From an uncultured Bacilli bacterium (GTDB lineage Bacteria; Bacillota_I; Bacilli_A; RF39; UBA660), in the NCBI GenBank assembly GCA_947589165.1, contig CANQCH010000074.1:1-5576 (forward strand): DNA of 5,576 bases. Reading direction: 5' to 3'. This document shows, piece by piece, positions 1-5,576 of this stretch. The notes beneath the pieces are model-generated. The model was not told the origin of the DNA. It worked only from the letters and a program-made list of their open reading frames with translations, and ran no database searches. Within the stretch, counting starts at the first letter, position 1. Each line of letters opens with the position of its first letter. The translations under genes were made by a program, and so were the position numbers.

Positions 1-18
1 TTTTTTACTTTATTCTTA

Positions 19-94
19 TTTTTTTATCTTTTTTTGGTTTATTTTTTATTTTTTTCCTTAAAATTCTTGACACTAACAGTTTTAATAATAAAAA
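19..94 (+). promoter_or_regulatory. Candidate sigma-A-type promoter with T-tract upstream element, before the PBP gene
   Basis: A perfect -35 hexamer TTGACA lies at 67-72. The best -10 at normal spacing is TAAAAA at 89-94 (16-bp spacer, 4 of 6 matches); TAATAA at 86-91 is a closer match but only 13 bp away. Upstream, bases 1-60 are about three-quarters T, with runs of six or seven at 1-6, 19-25, 29-35, 42-47 and 49-55. Some are spaced about one helical turn apart, as in curved DNA or an UP element that contacts the RNA polymerase alpha subunit. The -35 is convincing by eye; the -10 is weak and the upstream-element role is inference. Confidence 0.4.
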
Positions 95-119
95 GGGAAA
101 AGAAAAATATATTTTAAAA

Positions 120-125
120 GAGGGA
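120..125 (+). promoter_or_regulatory. Ribosome binding site that sets the PBP start
   Basis: GAGGGA lies 6 bases before the ATG at 132, an ordinary Shine-Dalgarno distance. It matters because the reading frame stays open upstream to the window edge, so the ORF alone does not fix the start. This site, and the short cytoplasmic tail it gives before the membrane anchor, favour ATG 132. Confidence 0.75.
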
Positions 126-131
126 CAAAAT

Positions 132-2036
132 ATGTTTTATAATGAGATTCATACGCGCATTAGATTCATTTTTTTAGTTATTATTACGTGCTTAATCATC
201 ATGATTGCCCGCGTTTTTTATATCCAAGTTTTTCAATATCAAAAATTATCAGAGCTTGCCGAATCATTATGGAGTAGGGAGTTACCCATTAGTGCCGATC
301 GGGGCAAAATTGTGGATCGCAAGGGGCGAGAGTTGGCAACTAATATTACAACGACATCCTTAGTCGTAATTCCGAGTCAAATTAAAGATGCGCCGCGGGT
401 AGCCAGTGATTTAGCTAATATTTTGCATGCGAATTACGAAGATATCTTAAAACATATTACTAAAAAAACTTCGATTGAACGGGTCCATCCGGAAGGTCGG
501 CAGCTAGATTATGAAACCGCCGAAGCTATTGATAATTTAAATTATGACGGCGTTTATTTAGTTAAAGAATCAAAAAGATATTATCCCTATGATACCGTTT
601 TATCGCATGTATTAGGTTATGTTGGTATTGATAATCAAGGTTTATCTGGCTTAGAACTATATTATGATGAATATTTAACTGGTGAAAATGGAAGTATTAA
701 ATATTTTTCCGATGGTAAAGGTAACCGGTTAAAACTTTCGGAAATTTATGAAGCCCCAACGAGTGGGATAACCTTACAATTATCTCTAGATTTAGACTTG
801 CAACTAGCGGTCGAAAATGAATTAGATAAAGTAATGGCCAAGTATGATGCCGATGGAGCGATTGCCATCGCTATGGATCCCAATACGGGCGAAATTTTAG
901 CCATGAGTAGTCGGCCAAATTTTAATAGCAATGATTACAAATCCGCCACCGCCGAAGTTATCAATCGTAATTTACCCATTTGGATGACTTTTGAACCCGG
1001 GAGTACTTTCAAAATTATTACTTTAACAAGTGCGATTGAAGAAAAGGCCATTAATATCTTTGAAGATACGTTCACGGATACCGGGGCCATTAAAGTTGAA
1101 GATGCTACTTTGCATTGTTGGAAACATGGTGGTCATGGCACCCAAACTTATTTAAATGTAGTCGAAAATAGTTGTAATACCGGTTTTGTTTCTATTGGGT
1201 TAAAACTGGGCACGGAAAAATTAATGAATTATATTCATGAATTTGGCTTTGGCGAAAAAACAGGGATTGATTTAAATGGGGAAGGTACTGGTATTTTATT
1301 TAAAACCGAAAATATGGGGCCCGTAGAAACGGCGACGACGGCGTTTGGGCAAGGGATAAGTGTAACGCCAATTCAACAAGTACGCGCGGTAAGCGCAGCT
1401 ATTAATGGGGGCTATTTATATAAACCCCATTTAGTAAAAGCTTTTTTAGAAAGCGAAACAAAAACCGTGGTTAAAACGATTACCCCGGAAAAAGAAAAAC
1501 AAGTAATTAGTGAAGAAACGAGTAAATTAGTTCGTTATGCTTTAGAAAGTGTCGTTGCTAACGGGACAGGAAAAAATGCTTATATTGAAAACTATCGCAT
1601 TGGTGGTAAAACCGGAACCGCCCAAACGGTTGAAAATGGGACTTATTCGGCTAGTAAATATATTTTGTCTTTTATTGGTTTTTTGCCGGCCGATAATCCC
1701 GAAGTTGTAATTTATGTCGCGGTCCAAAATGCGAAAAATGTCGTGCAGTATGGGGGCACCGTTTCCGCCCCCATTGCCAAAAATATCATGTTAAGTGCAA
1801 TTGATATATTTGATATTGCCCCATCTCAAGAAGTAATGCCCCGGGAATATACCTGGCTCGATACCAAGTATGTTTTATTGCCGGATGTTAAAAATTTAAG
1901 TTTAACAGAAGCTAAAAAAGTTTTAAAAAGTTTTAAAGTGGAATATAATGGTCAAGGCGAAAAAGTTATTTATCAAATGCCGGAGGCTAATAGTTATGTC
2001 AAAGAAGGTAGTACAGTCGTTCTCATGCTTAACTAA
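132..2036 (+). CDS. Class B penicillin-binding protein (SpoVD/PBP2B/FtsI family) with C-terminal PASTA domain
   Basis: This is a membrane-anchored D,D-transpeptidase that cross-links peptidoglycan stem peptides outside the cell and is the target of beta-lactams. A single anchor helix spans about residues 11-30. The PBP dimerisation domain follows (about 50-205) and carries the class B signature DRGKIVDRKG at 56-65. The transpeptidase domain (about 235-560) has all three active-site motifs: SxxK at 291-294 (nucleophile Ser291, Lys294), SxN as Ser-Cys-Asn at 347-349, and KTG at 493-495. One PASTA domain ends the protein (about 581-634). The single PASTA and the cysteines C329 and C348 resemble SpoVD more than the two-PASTA PBP2B of Bacillus, but family members are hard to separate by eye, so no symbol is given. 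Length (634) is normal and no key residue is missing. The start is set by GAGGGA before ATG 132. mraY follows after 82 bases. The role could be division or sporulation-type synthesis; with no sporulation gene in view, division is the safer inference. Confidence 0.93.
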   Translation: MFYNEIHTRIRFIFLVIITCLIIMIARVFYIQVFQYQKLSELAESLWSRELPISADRGKIVDRKGRELATNITTTSLVVIPSQIKDAPRVASDLANILHANYEDILKHITKKTSIERVHPEGRQLDYETAEAIDNLNYDGVYLVKESKRYYPYDTVLSHVLGYVGIDNQGLSGLELYYDEYLTGENGSIKYFSDGKGNRLKLSEIYEAPTSGITLQLSLDLDLQLAVENELDKVMAKYDADGAIAIAMDPNTGEILAMSSRPNFNSNDYKSATAEVINRNLPIWMTFEPGSTFKIITLTSAIEEKAINIFEDTFTDTGAIKVEDATLHCWKHGGHGTQTYLNVVENSCNTGFVSIGLKLGTEKLMNYIHEFGFGEKTGIDLNGEGTGILFKTENMGPVETATTAFGQGISVTPIQQVRAVSAAINGGYLYKPHLVKAFLESETKTVVKTITPEKEKQVISEETSKLVRYALESVVANGTGKNAYIENYRIGGKTGTAQTVENGTYSASKYILSFIGFLPADNPEVVIYVAVQNAKNVVQYGGTVSAPIAKNIMLSAIDIFDIAPSQEVMPREYTWLDTKYVLLPDVKNLSLTEAKKVLKSFKVEYNGQGEKVIYQMPEANSYVKEGSTVVLMLN

Positions 2037-2064
2037 TGTCTATTTTTGTCAAACATCTTATTTC

Positions 2065-2096
2065 TTGCAATAAAAAGTAAAAAAATATAGTATAAT
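2065..2096 (+). promoter_or_regulatory. Candidate promoter for mraY
   Basis: A perfect -10 hexamer TATAAT lies at 2091-2096 in the gap between the PBP gene and mraY. The nearest -35-like hexamer, TTGCAA at 2065-2070, is 20 bp away, longer than ideal. An overlapping -10, TATAGT at 2086-2091, gives a 15-bp spacer instead. Transcription would begin near 2103, leaving a leader of only about 16 bases that is almost entirely the Shine-Dalgarno region (GAGGTGG, 2108-2114). No terminator is seen between the two genes, so mraY may also be read from upstream. Confidence 0.45.
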
Positions 2097-2118
2097 TATT
2101 AAAGGAAGAGGTGGAATT

Positions 2119-3111
2119 ATGCTTATTTTAGCCAAAGCAGCCATGGCCTTAATGTTAGGTTTTATTTTATCAATCGCGACTGCCTTAATCATTATTCCGC
2201 TATTTCGGAAAATTCATTTAGGACAAAGTGTTAGTAAATTAATTTCCAAACGCCATTTAAAAAAAGAAGGCACACCAACGATGGGCGGAATTATCTTCAT
2301 TATCCCAGTTATTATTTCGTTATTTTTACTTTATTTTAATGGGAGTATTAATATTAGTTATAATTTAGTTATCGTCATTTTTGTTTTTTGTGCCTATGGT
2401 TTTTTAGGTTTTATTGATGATTTTCTCAAAGTAAAATTTAAAGATAATAATGGGTTATCCTTAATTACGAAATTTTTATTACAAATGGTTATCGCCTTAA
2501 TTTTCTTTTATTTATTCATGAAAGGTGGCGGCGATTCAACTTTACGGATTTCCTTCTTAAATTTAACAATTCCGTTAGGTTGGACCTTTGGTTTATTTAT
2601 TTTGTTTTTACTGGTTGGTACGACCAATGCCGTTAATATTACGGATGGTCTCGATGGTTTAGCTGCCGGGTTATCGGCGATTGCTTTTTTTGCTTATGGG
2701 ATTATTTCTTGGAACACCGGTTGGTTAGAAGGTTATCAAGAAATCGCCATTTTTTGCTTTGTTTTAGTGGGTTCTTTAGTGGGCTTTTTAGTCTTTAACT
2801 CGCATCCAGCCAAAATTTTCATGGGTGATCTTGGCTCTCTTTCTTTAGGGGGTGCCTTAGCTAGTATTGCGATTATTACCCGGCATGAATTTTCCTTAGC
2901 TATTATTGGTGGGGTCTTTATTATTGAAACATTAAGTAGTTTAATTCAAATTATCGCCATTCGTTATTTTAATAAAAAGGTCTTTCTAAAAGCCCCCTTA
3001 CATCATCATTTTGAAGAATTAGGTTGGGCGGAACAAGATATTATAAAATTATTTTGGGTTGTCGGTTTTATTTTAGCGATGGCCGCGATTACATATGGTG
3101 TTTGGCTATAA
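2119..3111 (+). CDS. mraY: Phospho-N-acetylmuramoyl-pentapeptide transferase (MraY, lipid I synthase)
   Basis: MraY transfers phospho-MurNAc-pentapeptide from UDP to undecaprenyl phosphate, giving lipid I at the cytoplasmic face of the membrane; this is the first membrane step of peptidoglycan synthesis. The 330-residue length is typical. About ten hydrophobic helices are visible (near 5-28, 57-74, 82-100, 117-135, 155-170, 178-198, 207-228, 240-254, 258-280 and 310-329), matching the known topology. Family motifs appear in order: KKEGTPTMGG (48-57), the catalytic Asp pair D100-D101 in GFIDDFLKV, NITDGLDGLAAG (173-184), FMGDLGSLSLGG (234-245) with the third catalytic aspartate D237, and the histidine triad in APLHHHFE (H295-H297). 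Leu238 replaces the more usual Thr or Val after D237, a minor variation. The start has a strong Shine-Dalgarno, GAGGTGG, at 2108-2114. The gene follows a PBP gene, as in dcw clusters, but without murE between them, and ends before a terminator. Confidence 0.97.
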   Translation: MLILAKAAMALMLGFILSIATALIIIPLFRKIHLGQSVSKLISKRHLKKEGTPTMGGIIFIIPVIISLFLLYFNGSINISYNLVIVIFVFCAYGFLGFIDDFLKVKFKDNNGLSLITKFLLQMVIALIFFYLFMKGGGDSTLRISFLNLTIPLGWTFGLFILFLLVGTTNAVNITDGLDGLAAGLSAIAFFAYGIISWNTGWLEGYQEIAIFCFVLVGSLVGFLVFNSHPAKIFMGDLGSLSLGGALASIAIITRHEFSLAIIGGVFIIETLSSLIQIIAIRYFNKKVFLKAPLHHHFEELGWAEQDIIKLFWVVGFILAMAAITYGVWL

Positions 3112-3136
3112 AATAACAAAAAAAAATGAATAAGCG

Positions 3137-3167
3137 AAGGGATAAAAGTTGATTTTATCCCTTTTTT
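3137..3167 (+). terminator. Rho-independent terminator after mraY
   Basis: GGGATAAAA (3139-3147) pairs perfectly with TTTTATCCC (3153-3161) around the 5-base loop GTTGA. The flanking AA (3137-3138) can pair with the first two Ts, making an 11-bp stem. A run of six Ts (3162-3167) follows directly. It lies 25 bases after the mraY stop and closes the cell-wall block before parE. Confidence 0.9.
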
Positions 3168-3178
3168 CATGCTAAAAT
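3149..3178 (+). promoter_or_regulatory. Candidate parE-parC promoter overlapping the mraY terminator
   Basis: TAAAAT at 3173-3178 matches the -10 consensus at 5 of 6 positions and is preceded by TGC (3170-3172), the extended -10 TGn. TTGATT at 3149-3154 matches -35 at 4 of 6 with an 18-bp spacer and sits in the loop and descending arm of the terminator hairpin. The predicted start near 3185 leaves about 13 bases of leader, with GGTGA (3186-3190) as Shine-Dalgarno 7 bases before the ATG at 3198. The gene needs some promoter after the terminator, and this is the only good candidate in the gap. Confidence 0.55.
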
Positions 3179-3197
3179 TAAAATTGGTGAATAGAAA

Positions 3198-5102
3198 ATG
3201 GCAAAATATGATGAGACATCAATAAAAATCTTAGAAGGTCTCGAAGCAGTTCGGAAAAGACCTGGTATGTATATTGGTTCTACGGATAAACGCGGCATGC
3301 ATCATTTAGTTTGGGAAATTGTCGATAATTCCATTGATGAAGTGATCAATGGCTATGGGAACCATATCAAAGTAATTATTAATAAGGATGGATCCGTTAC
3401 CGTCGCCGACAATGGTCGGGGTGTACCTACGGGAATGCATGAATCGGGCAAAAGTGCAATGGAAGTTATTTATACGATTTTGCATGCCGGGGGTAAATTT
3501 ACGGAAGATGGTTATAAAGTATCCGGTGGTCTTCATGGTGTGGGGGCTTCAGTTGTTAATGCTTTAAGTAAATATATGCAAGTAATTAGTTACCGCGATG
3601 GCCAAATTTGCATGATGGAATTTGCCAATGGGGGCGAAGTTAAAACGCCTTTAAAAGTTGTCGGTAAAACTAATAAAACGGGGACAATTGTCAAATTTTT
3701 ACCTGATGCCGAAATCTTTAAAAATTGTAATTTTTCTTTTACGACGATTAGTGAAAGAATGCAAGAAACAGCTTTTTTACAAAATGGCTTAACCATTGAA
3801 GTTATTGACGAAGCTGATCAAAAGGCCGAAAAATATCATTACGATAATGGTTTAATCAGTTTTGTCGAATACATGAATGAAGATAAAGAAGCTTTACATA
3901 AAGTCATTAATTTTACCAATACGAAAGATAAAATTGAAGTGGCTATCGCGATGCAATATACCAATACCTATAATGAATCCATTTTATCCTTTGTTAATAA
4001 CGTTAAAACGGTTGATGGGGGTTCTCATGAAGTCGGCTTTAAAACGGGTATTACGAAAGCCTTTAATGATTATGCGAAAAATAATAACTTATTTAAAGCG
4101 AAAGATGGTACCCTTGATGGAGCCGATGTGCGCGAAGGTTTATCCGCGGTTATTAGTTTAAAAATTCCCGAAGAGCTACTTCAATTTGAAGGGCAAACAA
4201 AGGGGAAACTTGGAACCCCGATTGCTAGAAGTGTTACGGAAAGTATTACGTATGAAGCCTTAAAATTCTTCTTAGAAGAAAATAAAGAAGTCGCGTTAAC
4301 AATTTTAGATAAAGCTTTAAAAAGTAAAGTCGCTAGAGAAGCGGCTAGGAAAGCGCGGGAAGAAGCCCGCAGTGGTAAAAATAAAAGTAAAATTGAAAAA
4401 ATAATTTCGAGTAAACTAGCACCCGCCCAAAGTAAAAATGCCAAGATTAACGAATTATTTTTAGTCGAAGGGAATTCGGCTGGAGGTTCAGCGAAGGGGG
4501 GCCGCGACCGGAAATTCCAAGCTATTTTACCTTTAAGAGGGAAAGTTATTAATGGGGAAAAAGCCTCTTTAGATGAATTATTAAAAAATGAAGAAATAAA
4601 TACCATCATTCATACTGTTGGGGCTGGCGTAGGCCAAAGTTTTGATGTTACGGATAGTAATTATGATAAAGTTATTATTATGACCGATGCCGATGTCGAT
4701 GGGGCCCACATTCAAGTTTTACTTTTGACGTTCTTTTATCGGTATATGCGCGGGCTTATTGAAGCCGGTAAACTTTATTTGGCAATGCCGCCTTTATATA
4801 AACTCGATTATGGTAAAAAACGTTATTATGCTTATACCGACGAAGAAATGAATGAAATAAAACGTAATAATACGGGTAAATATACAATTCAAAGATACAA
4901 AGGTTTAGGGGAAATGAATCCCGAACAACTTTGGGAAACTACGATGAATCCGGAGACGCGAAGTTTAATTCGCATAACGATTAATGATGCTTCTTTGGCC
5001 GAAAAACGCGTTAATGTCTTAATGGGCGATAAAGTCGAACCCCGGAAAGATTGGATTAATGAAAACGTCGAATTTACCATGGAAGATGACTATAGAAATT
5101 AA
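3198..5102 (+). CDS. parE: DNA topoisomerase IV subunit B (ParE), ATPase/TOPRIM subunit
   Basis: ParE is the ATP-driven subunit of topoisomerase IV, which with ParC unlinks daughter chromosomes. The GHKL ATPase domain holds EIVDNSIDE (40-48; catalytic Glu40, Mg-binding Asn44), DNGRGVP (71-77) and the glycine-rich lid GGLHGVGASVVNALS (110-124). The transducer domain has the QTK loop (333-335; ATP-contacting Lys335). The TOPRIM domain has E424 and the D497/D499/D501 acidic triad, then QRYKGLGEMNPEQLWETTM (565-583). The STDKRG motif near 28-33, IPEELLQFEGQTK and adjacency to parC favour ParE over GyrB. Length 634 is normal and no frameshift is seen. Oddity: the usual EGDSAGGSA reads EGNSAGGSA, with Asn426 at a known quinolone-resistance position. 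Arg133 appears to match the coumarin-contacting arginine of GyrB. The gene starts after a terminator, so it opens its own operon, and parC follows after 8 bases. Confidence 0.96.
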   Translation: MAKYDETSIKILEGLEAVRKRPGMYIGSTDKRGMHHLVWEIVDNSIDEVINGYGNHIKVIINKDGSVTVADNGRGVPTGMHESGKSAMEVIYTILHAGGKFTEDGYKVSGGLHGVGASVVNALSKYMQVISYRDGQICMMEFANGGEVKTPLKVVGKTNKTGTIVKFLPDAEIFKNCNFSFTTISERMQETAFLQNGLTIEVIDEADQKAEKYHYDNGLISFVEYMNEDKEALHKVINFTNTKDKIEVAIAMQYTNTYNESILSFVNNVKTVDGGSHEVGFKTGITKAFNDYAKNNNLFKAKDGTLDGADVREGLSAVISLKIPEELLQFEGQTKGKLGTPIARSVTESITYEALKFFLEENKEVALTILDKALKSKVAREAARKAREEARSGKNKSKIEKIISSKLAPAQSKNAKINELFLVEGNSAGGSAKGGRDRKFQAILPLRGKVINGEKASLDELLKNEEINTIIHTVGAGVGQSFDVTDSNYDKVIIMTDADVDGAHIQVLLLTFFYRYMRGLIEAGKLYLAMPPLYKLDYGKKRYYAYTDEEMNEIKRNNTGKYTIQRYKGLGEMNPEQLWETTMNPETRSLIRITINDASLAEKRVNVLMGDKVEPRKDWINENVEFTMEDDYRN

Positions 5103-5107
5103 GGTGA
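5101..5107 (+). promoter_or_regulatory. parC ribosome binding site overlapping the parE stop codon
   Basis: AAGGTGA begins with the last two bases of the parE TAA stop (5100-5102) and ends 3 bases before the parC ATG; its AAGG core is 6 bases away. A ribosome finishing parE would sit over this site, so the two subunits are probably translationally coupled, fitting a 1:1 complex. Coupling is inference. Confidence 0.7.
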
Positions 5108-5110
5108 AGT

Positions 5111-5576
5111 ATGGAAAACGTCTTAAAAAAAATTGAAGATTATGCTTTAGAATATATCATGGGTGATCGTTTTGGCAAATATGCTAAAGAAATCATTTTG
5201 GATCGGGCCATTCCCGATGTGCGTGATGGCTTAAAACCCGTGCAAAGAAGAATTTTATACTACATGTATGATGAGCATAATACTTATGATAAAAATTATA
5301 TTAAATGTGCATATACGGTTGGTGGGGTTTTAGGTAAATTCCATCCTCATGGGGACTCTAGCGTCTATGATGCGATGATTCGGATGAGTCAATGGTGGAA
5401 ACAAAATACCGTTTTAATTGATGTGCATGGTAATAATGGTTCCATGGATGGCGATCAACCGGCGGCTTATCGTTATACGGAAGCAAGACTTGCCAAAATT
5501 AGTGAAGAATTATTAAAAGATTTAGATAAAGAAACAGTTAGTTGGGCGCCTAACTTTGATGACCGCTTTTTAGAAC
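5111..5576 (+). CDS. parC: DNA topoisomerase IV subunit A (ParC), 5' part, cut by window end
   Basis: ParC is the DNA-cleaving subunit of topoisomerase IV. Only the first 155 codons are present, of a family usually about 800 or more residues long; the frame is open to the window edge, so the gene is cut by the window and shows no sign of being broken. Visible are RAIPDVRDGLKPVQRRIL (32-49), the quinolone-resistance-determining region GKFHPHGDSSVYDAM (75-89), HGNNGSMDGD (106-115) and RYTEARL (121-127) with catalytic Tyr122, which forms the covalent link to DNA, next to Arg121. HGNNGS rather than GyrA-type GNFGS, and position directly after parE, favour ParC. Ser83 and Asp87, the usual resistance positions, are the drug-sensitive residues. 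Trp95 in MSQWWK replaces the Asp, Ser or Pro usual there. The ATG at 5111 is supported by AAGGTGA and the normal N-terminal length before the conserved domain. Confidence 0.95.
   Translation, partial: MENVLKKIEDYALEYIMGDRFGKYAKEIILDRAIPDVRDGLKPVQRRILYYMYDEHNTYDKNYIKCAYTVGGVLGKFHPHGDSSVYDAMIRMSQWWKQNTVLIDVHGNNGSMDGDQPAAYRYTEARLAKISEELLKDLDKETVSWAPNFDDRFLE

Noticed and set aside
1..60. T-rich stretch as the tail of an upstream terminator
   Set aside because: No GC-containing inverted repeat is visible before any of the T runs inside the window; it could only be tested with more upstream sequence.
746..1727. Two 61-codon minus-strand frames opposite the PBP gene (746-931 and 1542-1727)
   Set aside because: Both are antisense to conserved PBP domains and encode nothing recognisable.
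2036..2080. 14-codon frame starting at an ATG that overlaps the PBP stop codon
   Set aside because: The overlap resembles translational coupling, but there is no Shine-Dalgarno, the peptide is tiny, and it runs into the mraY promoter region.
3877..4161. 94-codon + strand frame inside parE
   Set aside because: Out-of-frame shadow of parE: Lys/Leu/Ile-rich, low-complexity translation with no domain, and the ParE frame across it is conserved.
4181..4609. 142-codon open frame on the minus strand inside parE
   Set aside because: It lies wholly opposite the well-conserved ParE transducer and TOPRIM coding sequence, has no recognisable domain, and is explained as an antisense shadow.
132..5102. 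Mycoplasma-type code (TGA read as Trp)
   Set aside because: All three complete genes run full length with TGG for tryptophan, no in-frame TGA, and TAA stops; the organism also makes peptidoglycan.
3198..5576. gyrB-gyrA instead of parE-parC
   Set aside because: ParE-type STDKRG and IPEELLQFEGQTK motifs, ParC-type HGNNGS, and no recF or dnaN neighbour all favour topoisomerase IV. A tree with both paralogues would settle it.

Overview
The window is AT-rich bacterial DNA with a standard genetic code: every tryptophan checked is TGG, and all three complete genes end in TAA. It looks like a walled, low-G+C Gram-positive (Firmicutes/Bacilli-type) organism. The supporting signs are a SpoVD/PBP2B-type class B penicillin-binding protein with a PASTA domain, a ParE of the Gram-positive type, strong Shine-Dalgarno sites and a U-tailed intrinsic terminator. 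An uncultured or Erysipelotrichia/Mollicutes-related Bacilli lineage is plausible, but the genus cannot be fixed from the sequence alone.

Layout, all on the + strand: 1-131, a very T-rich upstream region with a candidate promoter; 132-2036, a class B penicillin-binding protein; 2037-2118, a short gap with a candidate promoter; 2119-3111, mraY; 3112-3197, a clear rho-independent terminator with a candidate parE promoter overlapping it; 3198-5102, parE; 5111-5576, the first 155 codons of parC, cut by the window end.

The first two genes belong to peptidoglycan synthesis. MraY makes lipid I at the inner face of the membrane, and the penicillin-binding protein cross-links the finished polymer outside. 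They look like the remains of a division-and-cell-wall (dcw) cluster, but murE is absent between them and murD/ftsW/murG do not follow. A terminator closes the block and the topoisomerase IV operon parE-parC starts directly after it. ParE (ATPase and TOPRIM) and ParC (DNA cleavage) form the enzyme that unlinks daughter chromosomes.

I see no undescribed system here: no mobile element, CRISPR array, tRNA or rRNA. The points most worth checking are an Asp-to-Asn change in the ParE TOPRIM motif at a known quinolone-resistance position, a SpoVD-like cysteine pair around the PBP active site, the promoter/terminator overlap before parE, and the reduced dcw gene order.
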